Below, piece after piece: positions 17,063 through 22,926 of a stretch of 32,356 nucleotides of DNA. Origin of the DNA: a virus; the IMG/VR virus record IMGVR_UViG_3300046524_000304, positions 1-32,356 of that record; one strand, 5' to 3'. Within the stretch, counting starts at the first letter, position 1. Each line of letters starts with the position of its first letter. The position numbers and the translations under genes are program-made. Under the pieces are notes generated by a model. That model was not told where the DNA came from, searched no databases, and saw only the letters and a program-made list of their open reading frames with translations.

Positions 17063-17172
17063 TGGCGGCTTGCTGCAGGATTCAAACTCTGCAATACGCT
17101 AGTCCTCCGGCCTCCCGGCCGTCTAGCTTTGCCTTTCGACTTTCAGCGTCTATCAATTCCGCCAAGCAAGCC
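17063..17172 (-). tRNA. Degenerate tRNA-Leu-like (class II) gene or tRNA-like element
   Basis: Read on the minus strand, 17172 to 17063 starts with GGCTTGCT, which pairs perfectly with AGCAAGCC near the end to make an 8-bp acceptor stem, followed by G and then CCA. The next bases, TGGCGGAATTGATAGACGC, are almost the canonical D-arm of bacterial tRNA-Leu. A T-arm (GCAG, A bulge, GTTTGAATC, CTGC) is present. The middle is abnormal: 18 unpaired bases follow the D-arm, then GCTAG and CTAGC enclose a GGCC/GGCC hairpin. No proper anticodon arm can be drawn. At 110 bases it is too long for tRNA-Leu. It may be a decayed phage tRNA or a tRNA mimic. Confidence 0.45.
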
Positions 17173-17186
17173 GCCAAAGATCAGGG

Positions 17187-17384
17187 TCAATGGTGAACGC
17201 CGAATGCCGCCTGCGCCGCTTCAGAAGGCGTCAGGCCGGAAATGTAGTAGCCGTGGAGCATTTCGTGTTGGCCGGCAGTCGGCCGCCATGGCGGAACGAT
17301 CAGGCCTGCAACAACCGCTTCGTCGACAGTGGTTCGTGTCCATTCGAACAGCATTGCCTGCTCAGCTTCGCTCATGTCTTCCAT
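17187..17384 (-). CDS. Small hypothetical phage protein
   Basis: A 65-residue protein with a good start: GGAGATCGAC precedes ATG at 17384. It is acidic at the N-terminus (EDMSEAEQAMLFEWTR) and ends with HGYYISGLTPSEAAQAAFGV, which resembles a short helix-turn-helix. I do not recognise a family. It stands between a bidirectional terminator (17406-17438) and the tRNA-like element, so it may be transcribed separately. The coding look is good (no rare codons, sensible composition). Confidence 0.55.
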   Translation of the reverse strand: MEDMSEAEQAMLFEWTRTTVDEAVVAGLIVPPWRPTAGQHEMLHGYYISGLTPSEAAQAAFGVHH

Positions 17385-17405
17385 GTCGATCTCCGAGCAG
17401 AATTG

Positions 17406-17438
17406 AAAAAACCCGCTGTCTTTCGACTAGCGGGTTTT
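17406..17438. terminator. Bidirectional terminator
   Basis: AACCCGCT (17410-17417) and AGCGGGTT (17429-17436) form an 8-bp stem with an 11-base loop. On the plus strand it is followed by TT, on the minus strand by TTTTTC. It lies just downstream of the membrane protein gene ending at 17463 on the minus strand. Confidence 0.75.
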
Positions 17439-17462
17439 GGGCGCATCTTTCCACCGACAATC

Positions 17463-17978
17463 TTAGTTCATTCGAAAAAGGTGCGCAAGCGATTTCAATT
17501 CAAACGGCAACATCTCCGATACTCCTGTGACAAACGCCACAGCCGAAATCAGCGCCACTACAATGATTGCGCGCTTGTATCCGACCGGCTCCAGGTTGCT
17601 CATATCCGCCGTCGTGCCGCTTCCGTCAAAGAACGAATCAAGGCGCTTCCGAAAGCGCCTCATACCTCTTTCGTTCATGTCGAAACCCATGTACAAGCAA
17701 ACGAATGCCAGAAACAACCCTATTAGAAACCACTTCGCCGCGGTCATCGGATCGGCGCCTATCAACGTTGTCCCCAATCCCGCTAACGTAGCGGCACCCG
17801 CAAGGCCGGCTCCATTGATGATCGCCAAGTGTTTGATGCACTCGATAGCCCACTCATTGGTTGTTTCCGCTGCGAGGTGCATCAAGTTCATGTAGGCATC
17901 GCGTATCCACGCTTGGCCCTCTGGCGGCATAGCCGCAAATGCGACTCCCGGTTTCACTTGTTCTTTTTTCTTAAACAT
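17463..17978 (-). CDS. Membrane protein, unknown function
   Basis: A 171-residue protein. ATG at 17978 (MFKKKEQVKPG) is chosen because GGAGG lies directly before it and the upstream frame overlaps the lipoprotein gene. The chain has a soluble N-terminal part (PPEGQAWIRDAYMNLMHLAAE), then hydrophobic segments at about residues 55-70 and 78-98 (WFLIGLFLAFVCLYMGFD), a basic loop, and another at about 140-155 (AIIVVALISAVAFVTGV). Placement beyond the antiterminator and next to a lipoprotein gene would fit a lysis cassette, but no holin family is recognisable. Confidence 0.65.
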   Translation of the reverse strand: MFKKKEQVKPGVAFAAMPPEGQAWIRDAYMNLMHLAAETTNEWAIECIKHLAIINGAGLAGAATLAGLGTTLIGADPMTAAKWFLIGLFLAFVCLYMGFDMNERGMRRFRKRLDSFFDGSGTTADMSNLEPVGYKRAIIVVALISAVAFVTGVSEMLPFELKSLAHLFRMN

Positions 17979-17998
17979 CCTCCAGCCCCATTTTTGCC

Positions 17999-18319
17999 TT
18001 AATAGCCGCCCGGTCGCGATTCCGCCGAGCGAGCGCCACAACGTGATCCGTCGGCAGCGACCTGCCAATCGTATTGGCAATTTCCTGGGTATGGTCGACC
18101 GTAGTTGGTGGGCTGGCTCTCATCGTCAGCACCACCACCGCCTCCTCCGCTCTTCTTCGCGACGAGCACGACAGCGGTTACGACTAGCGCCGCCGCGGTA
18201 ACCGCTTGGGCTGCATGTACGCGATTGATGCATTTCTGGTAGTCGGAGCTGTTGTTGCACCAGCTCGCGCAGCCGGTCAGAGACGTCACCAGCATCCAGA
18301 CCGGAATATGTCGTTTCAT
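17999..18319 (-). CDS. Small lipoprotein
   Basis: A 106-residue protein. It has a basic start (KRHIP), a hydrophobic stretch and a lipobox LTGC (Cys at residue 17), so it should be exported and lipidated. Residues about 40-55 are hydrophobic (AVTAAALVVTAVVLVA), followed by a Gly/Asp/Gln linker. The C-terminus (GNCQYDWQVAADGSRCGARSA, ESRPGGY) is a cysteine-pair motif seen in various small exported proteins. It ends 20 bases before the next membrane protein gene. It could be an outer-membrane spanin partner, but it lacks the Pro-rich character, so I leave the function open. Confidence 0.6.
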   Translation of the reverse strand: MKRHIPVWMLVTSLTGCASWCNNSSDYQKCINRVHAAQAVTAAALVVTAVVLVAKKSGGGGGGADDESQPTNYGRPYPGNCQYDWQVAADGSRCGARSAESRPGGY

Positions 18320-18378
18320 AACCGGCTTTACGGCAAATCTTTCAATTTCTTTAGTCTATCTGTGCTACGCCGCGCGCC

Positions 18379-18547
18379 TCACACCGGTCCTACTTTGCCC
18401 CGGTATGCCTCATCGGCTTTCGAGACGATAAGGTGCGCGGGTACGCAGTAGAACAGAACGACGACTGCGAGAAGAAACTGGCCGTAACCGATCAGAAGCG
18501 CGAGGCCGGCGATGGTCGAAGCACCTGCAAAGAATTGCGAGAATCAC
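18379..18547 (-). pseudogene. Small membrane protein gene with a probable one-base frameshift
   Basis: GTG at 18547 overlaps the TGA of the preceding gene (GTGA), as at other junctions here, and reads VILAIL. Then the frame turns to nonsense, while the frame one base off reads GASTIAGLALLIGYGQFLLA and VVVLFYCVPAHLIVSKADEA to TGA at 18379. Removing one T in the CTTTGC run (about 18529) would give a continuous two-segment membrane protein of 55 residues with the same coupling. The zone is 169 bases, which is 56 codons plus one. It is either a broken gene, a recoding site or a sequencing error. Confidence 0.5.
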
Positions 18548-18735
18548 GAGCGCTTTCGCGGCGTAACCTTGACGTCGAGCAATACCGACAACCACAGCAA
18601 TACCCCGATTGCGCCGTTGAACCAGATGAGGAACACGGCGAAATTGTGCGCCGTTTGATCGCCAGAGACGAGCCAGCGTACGAGGATTACGACGAACAGA
18701 ATGCTTGCGAGAATTCCGAACAGACGTTTGATCAT
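18544..18735 (-). CDS. Small two-segment membrane protein (possible holin-like)
   Basis: A 63-residue protein. ATG at 18735 overlaps the stop of the preceding gene (ATGA). Two hydrophobic segments, LFGILASILFVVILVRWLV and FAVFLIWFNGAIGVLLWLSV, are separated by a short polar loop (SGDQTAHN), and the C-terminus is basic (KVTPRKRS). Size and topology are holin-like (class II), and the place after a Q-like gene would suit lysis, but no family is recognised. It is followed by a frameshifted small membrane gene. Confidence 0.55.
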   Translation of the reverse strand: MIKRLFGILASILFVVILVRWLVSGDQTAHNFAVFLIWFNGAIGVLLWLSVLLDVKVTPRKRS

Positions 18736-19349
18736 GCCGACTCCATAATTTTTACGAGGTTGCGAAGGACAAGCATCGGCAGAAGCACCTGCTTCGCCGA
18801 CTGGTAGACGTGGTGTTGGCCAAGTACACGGGTGCTGCCCCAGACTTTGTGGCCGCACTCCTTGTTGCGCATGCTGGTGCTGATCGCCGCGCGCATCTCG
18901 GCTGTCAGTTCGCGACGGTGCGAAAGGTCATCCATGACGGTGTCGACCTGAGCTGCAAGCTGGTCGTCGACCCAGTCATAGGCCTCTTCGGCAAGGTCGT
19001 CGGCACTCGACGGTGCATCGTAGTTGCGGCACGTGTGGTCTTCTGGGCGATAGAAATGTGCGAGCACTTCCGCATGCGACTGGCGGATTTGCCAGCGATA
19101 CCAGTTCGAGAGCAGTTCTTCGATTTGTTGGCTTTGATCCAGCGTCATGGTCACCCCGTCAGAATATTTCTTGCACCGCTGCATTTCGTAGATGTCCGTC
19201 GAAGCCTTCTGGACACCGATGCTGCACACGTATTTCCGTGTCCCTGACCAGCGACTGCATTCCAGTTGCTCGCAGCCTAGGCAGGTCGCTTCCTGCCTCT
19301 CTTCCAGCACGATCGCCGGATCGCGCGCGTCGCGCCAACACGCCCTCAT
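18732..19349 (-). CDS. Putative Q-like antiterminator with an N-terminal Cys-rich domain
   Basis: The ORF from ATG 19349 (overlapping the preceding stop as ATGA) encodes 205 residues. Residues 1-65 are Cys-rich (TCLGCEQLEC, then KYVCSIGVQKASTD and MQRCKKY), a likely zinc knuckle that occurs as a free-standing protein in other phages. An internal ATG at 19148 with GGGGTGACC before it would give 138 residues: QIEELLSNWYRWQIRQSHAE, then a helical acidic part, resembling the start of Q-type antiterminators. Position directly ahead of the lysis and late region fits an antitermination role. That role is inference. The fusion could also be two genes in one frame. Confidence 0.5.
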   Translation of the reverse strand: MRACWRDARDPAIVLEERQEATCLGCEQLECSRWSGTRKYVCSIGVQKASTDIYEMQRCKKYSDGVTMTLDQSQQIEELLSNWYRWQIRQSHAEVLAHFYRPEDHTCRNYDAPSSADDLAEEAYDWVDDQLAAQVDTVMDDLSHRRELTAEMRAAISTSMRNKECGHKVWGSTRVLGQHHVYQSAKQVLLPMLVLRNLVKIMESA

Positions 19350-19609
19350 ACACATCCCACCGATGCGCGGTACTTCGCGTAGGGCTTGCGGATGTGCTGA
19401 TCGAACTTGGCGCGGGCTGCGGCGTCGTGATCGAGCAGCGCTCGGCTGCTGACACCGCATACGGCACGGATGAAGCCGGCAGCGTCCCGAGCGCCATGGC
19501 AGGGGTTTTCCTGGATCAGTGCGACCCAATCCCAGAACGCCTGTTCGTTCGACCACATGCCGGCCAGCTTGGCGAGTTCGCCGCCTTTGAGTCGTATCGT
19601 CGTGCTCAC
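19346..19609 (-). CDS. Hypothetical middle protein
   Basis: An 87-residue protein starting at GTG 19609, which overlaps the stop of the previous gene (ATGTGA). Motifs visible are RLKGGELAKLAGMWSNEQAF and WDWVALIQENPC, followed by RDAAGFIRAVCGVSSRALLD. The ending (IRKPYAKYRASVG) suggests a helical DNA- or protein-binding protein of the type found in Burkholderia phages before the antiterminator, but I cannot name a family. The gene is within a chain of coupled small genes. Confidence 0.6.
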   Translation of the reverse strand: MSTTIRLKGGELAKLAGMWSNEQAFWDWVALIQENPCHGARDAAGFIRAVCGVSSRALLDHDAAARAKFDQHIRKPYAKYRASVGCV

Positions 19610-19857
19610 ATGACCACCGTGAAGTGAATGCCCCAGTGCATAAGCCAATCCACCAGTGCGGTGCGCAGTTCGGCACCGCGCGGGAATGGAAATTCGACCT
19701 GGATGCGGCTGTCGCTCAGAACATCGATCTGTCCGCACAATGGGCAGCCGTCGAAGGCAATGACCTTTGCTTTCGTGACGCTGTCGACGTGCTGGCTGCT
19801 CGACGCGGTCAAGACGTCAGGGACGTCGGCGTATTGGATGTATGCGTGTGCGCTCAT
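19606..19857 (-). CDS. Hypothetical middle protein with CxxC
   Basis: An 83-residue protein. ATG at 19857 overlaps the preceding stop (ATGA), so this start is used rather than one upstream. It contains FDGCPLCGQIDVLSDSRIQV, with a single CPLC pair that may bind metal with other residues or act as a redox pair. The C-terminal half is hydrophobic (TALVDWLMHWGIHFTVV). No family is recognised. It belongs to the translationally coupled middle operon. Confidence 0.55.
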   Translation of the reverse strand: MSAHAYIQYADVPDVLTASSSQHVDSVTKAKVIAFDGCPLCGQIDVLSDSRIQVEFPFPRGAELRTALVDWLMHWGIHFTVVM

Positions 19858-20063
19858 CGGGTTGCCTCGCGCATCGTCATGAAACACCCGAGCCTCCCCG
19901 CGTATCCGGACATGTCGACGATGATCTTGATCGGCGCATGCCGGTTAGCGGCATACCAATCGGCCGTGATGTTCTCTTTGGCCCAGCAGTTGAGCGCAAA
20001 GGCTTCGAGCTCGGATTCGGGGGAGACACTGAGCGTCCCGTCCGCGAGAATTGTTGTCTTCAC
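19854..20063 (-). CDS. Hypothetical small protein
   Basis: A 69-residue protein that starts with GTG at 20063, overlapping the preceding TGA. The N-terminus KTTILADGTLSVSPESELEA is followed by FALNCWAKENITADWYAANR and HAPIKIIVDMSGYAGRLGCF. This pattern is recurrent in small phage proteins, but I do not know its function. It is coupled at both ends (GTGA and ATGA overlaps). Confidence 0.6.
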   Translation of the reverse strand: MKTTILADGTLSVSPESELEAFALNCWAKENITADWYAANRHAPIKIIVDMSGYAGRLGCFMTMREATR

Positions 20064-20380
20064 GATTCCATCCCCCTAACGTCCCACTCCGAATCACCAC
20101 TGGCGAGAAACGCCGCCAGCGTCTTTCGATGCGTGTTCGCCCATACCTGCACGCGAATCGTTCCGTCCTCGTTGAATCCCCCGACCGACACATGAGGCCT
20201 CAGCTCATCGGGGATCTCGATGTCCGCCCAGATATACCCACGGCCCACCCCACGGTAATAGTCCGTGCGCTCCGGTCCATACAGCTTGGTGGCCGTGAAC
20301 CACGCGCCGTGATATTGCGATGCCCGGTTTCCACGCAAGCTGCGCGTCGTCTTCAACGGCAGATTCACAAACAACTGCAT
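20060..20380 (-). CDS. Hypothetical protein, 106 residues
   Basis: The ATG at 20380 overlaps the stop of the preceding gene (TAATG) and is preferred over an upstream frame that runs inside that gene. The product (QLFVNLPLKTTRSLRGNRAS, then YHGAWFTATKLYGPERTDYY and GYIWADIEIPDELRPHVSVG) is beta-rich, with no clear domain. It resembles small cytosolic phage proteins of the middle operon. Function is unassigned. Confidence 0.6.
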   Translation of the reverse strand: MQLFVNLPLKTTRSLRGNRASQYHGAWFTATKLYGPERTDYYRGVGRGYIWADIEIPDELRPHVSVGGFNEDGTIRVQVWANTHRKTLAAFLASGDSEWDVRGMES

Positions 20381-20820
20381 TACGCTGCCTCCTGCATTTC
20401 CAATCCCATCTTTCTCGCGCGACGCGGCTCCCAGCGCGCAAACCCTGCATCGAATCGAGCGAACTTTTCTTCGCGCGGCGCCGGACCCTGATCGAGCCAC
20501 TGATGACACAACATGCAGCCCGGCAACGTCCGCTTGTGATTTGCTTTCAGTCCCATGCCCTTCCCCGCGCTCAGCCGGTTGTCGTGGCATGGCACAACCG
20601 TCGGATCTGCCCAGTCGCACCGCGCACACTTCACATTCAGGTAGCAGGGCTCGCCTCGACATGCCGCCAGATACTTCGAGCCCTCGGCGACCGTGACACG
20701 CTTCTTCTTCGTCTTGATCGCCGCCTGGCGCATCAGCGTCTGGGTGTGAAACGTCGTCTTTAAGGCGTCCGTCTGCTTGCGCTTGAAGCCGGTCCGCTTA
20801 ATCGGTGCCGAGCGCTTCAT
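20380..20820 (-). CDS. DUF1364 / YbcO-like putative nuclease
   Basis: A 146-residue protein. The start ATG 20820 overlaps the stop of the DUF4406 gene (ATGA). After a basic N-terminus (KRSAPIKRTGFKRKQ) it contains CRGEPCYL, VKCARC, VPCHDN, GKGMGLKA and GCMLCHQWLDQG. These Cys/His pairs match the DUF1364 family, whose member E. coli YbcO has an HNH-like treble-clef nuclease fold. The family is common in lambdoid middle operons, near ninX/rus genes. It is a likely DNA nuclease acting in recombination or replication. Confidence 0.8.
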   Translation of the reverse strand: MKRSAPIKRTGFKRKQTDALKTTFHTQTLMRQAAIKTKKKRVTVAEGSKYLAACRGEPCYLNVKCARCDWADPTVVPCHDNRLSAGKGMGLKANHKRTLPGCMLCHQWLDQGPAPREEKFARFDAGFARWEPRRARKMGLEMQEAA

Positions 20821-21185
20821 GCAGCTACCCAATCCTCGCCAACACAGACCACCGCCTCACGGGACAGAACCGGGAATTCGCCGGTAAGCCCAACCAGATG
20901 CGCGGCCTGATAGACGCGCAGCCCAAGATCGCGCATGAGGTTGTGCTCGATGGGCGCGCCGCGCGACTGCTCCCAGCCCGGGAGGAGCGCGATACCATCG
21001 CAATCGATCGCATGCTTGATGTCGACACGCATGCATGCGAGCCAGTCACCATCGTTTCCCTCGTTGAGTTCAGCCGGATTGACGATCTTGAACCCAAGCG
21101 CACGCAGGCGCGCCGACTCAGCGGCAAATGCCGGCTTGTTGAATTCCGGATAGCCCGTCATCGGGCCAGCGAGATATAGCTTCAT
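20817..21185 (-). CDS. DUF4406, nucleoside 2-deoxyribosyltransferase-like protein
   Basis: A 122-residue protein beginning KLYLAGPMTGYPEFNKPAFA, then LRALGFKIVNPAELNE and HAIDCDGIALLPGWEQSRGA, PIEHNLMRDLGLRVY. This is the DUF4406 pattern, a Rossmann-like fold related to nucleoside 2-deoxyribosyltransferases. The GPMTG loop and the Glu in the ASxGA-like segment (RGAPIEH) form the presumed nucleotide site. Phages use such proteins in nucleotide metabolism, but a substrate is not known. The gene overlaps both neighbours by ATGA. Confidence 0.85.
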   Translation of the reverse strand: MKLYLAGPMTGYPEFNKPAFAAESARLRALGFKIVNPAELNEGNDGDWLACMRVDIKHAIDCDGIALLPGWEQSRGAPIEHNLMRDLGLRVYQAAHLVGLTGEFPVLSREAVVCVGEDWVAA

Positions 21186-21841
21186 GCGGCCACCTGCATC
21201 ACGAGGGTTGCGAATGGGTTAAAGCGACCATGGCGCACGCGCATACGCGCAGCAGACTCTTTCTGCGAGACATGAGCGGGCTTCGGGTTGGGCCGCGGCG
21301 CATCCGGTGCGTTGCCCAACGCCCAGCAGGCTGCCGGATCGCCAAACGTTGCCTTGCGGAACCAGCCATCAATCCGGAATACCGTTGAATGCCCGGCGCG
21401 CAGCACCTTGTGCACCTGGCGAATCGTTGCGCCAGTCGCGGCGGCCAACTGATCCGCGCGTTGCGGTGAATCTTTCTTGAGCGCCGCTTCAATAGCCGGC
21501 TTGACGTAGGCATACCCAATGCGGCCGGCTCTCCCGCGCTTCCCAGAGATCCCCAATCGCTGAGCCTCTGAACGTGCGTCGTCGTATCCATGGCGCGGCA
21601 GATGCTTCATACCGACCTTGATTGACGTATCGCTTGCCCAGATTTCACGAAGGATCGCGCGCTCTTCGTCGGACCACTCGACGTGGTTCGAGAGCGCCAG
21701 CCCCAACTTCGAAGCCCGGCACTTCGCCGCATTCCATTCGCGACCCGGCAGGCGATGCATCTGCGAGATCAACGTCACGTCGCTCTCAGCGACATCACGA
21801 AGCACTGCGTCTTCCTCTTCTGCCCATTTGCGACCGCCCAT
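21182..21841 (-). CDS. DNA-binding protein with two SANT/Myb-like repeats and a C-terminal helix-turn-helix
   Basis: A 219-residue protein. Two similar segments, KWAEEEDAVLRDVAESD (about 5-50) and EWSDEERAILREIWASD (about 54-100), each end in a RAS.LG or AQRLG element and resemble tandem Myb/SANT-like helices. Residues about 110-150 (VKPAIEAALKKDSPQRADQL, AAATGATIRQVHKVLRAG) look like a winged helix domain. The C-terminus is basic (ESAARMRVRHGRFNPF). It is probably a phage regulator or recombination accessory protein. Its stop overlaps the DUF4406 start. Function is inferred. Confidence 0.55.
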   Translation of the reverse strand: MGGRKWAEEEDAVLRDVAESDVTLISQMHRLPGREWNAAKCRASKLGLALSNHVEWSDEERAILREIWASDTSIKVGMKHLPRHGYDDARSEAQRLGISGKRGRAGRIGYAYVKPAIEAALKKDSPQRADQLAAATGATIRQVHKVLRAGHSTVFRIDGWFRKATFGDPAACWALGNAPDAPRPNPKPAHVSQKESAARMRVRHGRFNPFATLVMQVAA

Positions 21842-22390
21842 TTACTTCACCTCCTTGATCGTGATGCCGCGCGCGGCCATCAAATGCCTCGAAGACGTTC
21901 CGCGCGGGCGTCGGTTCCTAGCCTGCTCAGTAGGCGTTGCCCATCGACAATTTCCTGACTCGTAGTTGCCGTTGTTGTCAACGCGATCGATCGTCTTTCC
22001 ATCTGGCCGCTCGCCCATGTCTTCGAGAAAATTCGGAAATGAAAACCATCTGTCGCAAACCGAGATGCCGCGACCGCCGTAGTCGATAAACTCGTGATGC
22101 GATTCATTCGTGCAGCGCTGGATCATGTTTGCCCATGACGCGTAGGTAGGGCTTACCTTCCCTGTCGCATGTCCATGCTTGGTGGCACGATCAACCGCCA
22201 GTTCGCGCTGAAGGCACCCGCACGATTGCGTGTCACCACTCCGTAACGAGACCGACCGAACCGCTACCGCCGCGCCACAGAGGCATTTGCAAGCCCACAT
22301 GGAGTTGCCCTTCCCTACGGAGCCAGCACGGTGATCTACCGTCAAGCGGCCAAATGTCTTCCCACTGAGATTGATCAGGGCGCCCATCAC
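21842..22390 (-). CDS. HNH homing endonuclease with a host-gene-like C-terminus
   Basis: A 182-residue protein. Start is GTG 22390 (GTGATG, overlapping the preceding TGA) or ATG 22387. The sequence GKTFGRLTVDHRAG, CKCLCGAAVAV, SGDTQSCGCLQRE, YASWANMIQRC and YGGRGISVCDRW, then DNNGNYESGNCRWATPTEQ, is the pattern of free-standing phage HNH homing endonucleases. The last 15 residues (RHLMAARGITIKEVK) match the C-terminus of the adjacent upstream DUF1064 protein (RHLLAARGIFIKEVR) in 12 of 15 positions, suggesting insertion at the 3' end of that gene. The HNH protein would nick or cut an intronless allele and spread itself. Confidence 0.85.
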   Translation of the reverse strand: MMGALINLSGKTFGRLTVDHRAGSVGKGNSMWACKCLCGAAVAVRSVSLRSGDTQSCGCLQRELAVDRATKHGHATGKVSPTYASWANMIQRCTNESHHEFIDYGGRGISVCDRWFSFPNFLEDMGERPDGKTIDRVDNNGNYESGNCRWATPTEQARNRRPRGTSSRHLMAARGITIKEVK

Positions 22391-22926
22391 CGAACTTCCT
22401 TGATAAAGATTCCGCGAGCAGCGAGGAGATGGCGTTTTATGCGATAGCCCTCTGTGATCTTTCCCTTCACATCCTCAATTACCGTCTTGCCGTCCTGCTC
22501 GTAGACGAAGTCAGCGACGTAGCGCAGGGCCGGGCGCTTCCGTCCGGCGATCACCACCGGCTCAGCCAGAACGAACGGCACCTGGAGTTCGAGTTCACTG
22601 ATCTCGCCGCGCGCCTGCATCTGCACCAGGTCGTGCCAGCGCATCATTTCTCGCTTGCTGTCGAACTTGATCCCGCCGCTTTCGCATTTCTGGTTGCGGT
22701 ATTTCGACGGCTTCTTCGAGTTCGAGGCGCGGATCAGTGCCGGATTGAACGGATTGAACGGATCGAGCGGGTCATCGAGCGCGGCAGTCTGCGGCGGGTT
22801 GCCTGTCTTTTCGTAGATGCGGCGTTGCGCCGTCGTCATCGCCGGTACCGCACCTTCGCGTACGCGCGCAGTGCCCACTGTCGTCGTGCCTTCCGGGTAG
22901 CGGAGAGCGTTCGTGCGGCTTGTCAT
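22387..22926 (-). CDS. DUF1064 phage nuclease
   Basis: A 179-residue protein. ATG at 22926 overlaps the stop of the replication initiator gene (ATGA). After a non-conserved N-terminus, residues about 75-179 (SKYRNQKCESGGIKFDSKRE, RWHDLVQMQARGEISELELQ, RYVADFVYEQDGKTVIEDVKG) are the DUF1064 domain. It has the PD-(D/E)XK-like elements E (in SKRE), D (YVADF) and ExK-like (IEDVKG). It probably cleaves DNA in replication or recombination. Its 3' end is the junction with the HNH gene. The first 70 residues may be a phage-specific extension. Confidence 0.85.
   Translation of the reverse strand: MTSRTNALRYPEGTTTVGTARVREGAVPAMTTAQRRIYEKTGNPPQTAALDDPLDPFNPFNPALIRASNSKKPSKYRNQKCESGGIKFDSKREMMRWHDLVQMQARGEISELELQVPFVLAEPVVIAGRKRPALRYVADFVYEQDGKTVIEDVKGKITEGYRIKRHLLAARGIFIKEVR

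Noticed and set aside
17999-18735. Spanin/holin cassette
   Set aside because: A lipoprotein and small membrane proteins are present, but there is no endolysin nearby and no spanin-like Pro-rich or coiled-coil pair, so a lysis cassette is not claimed.
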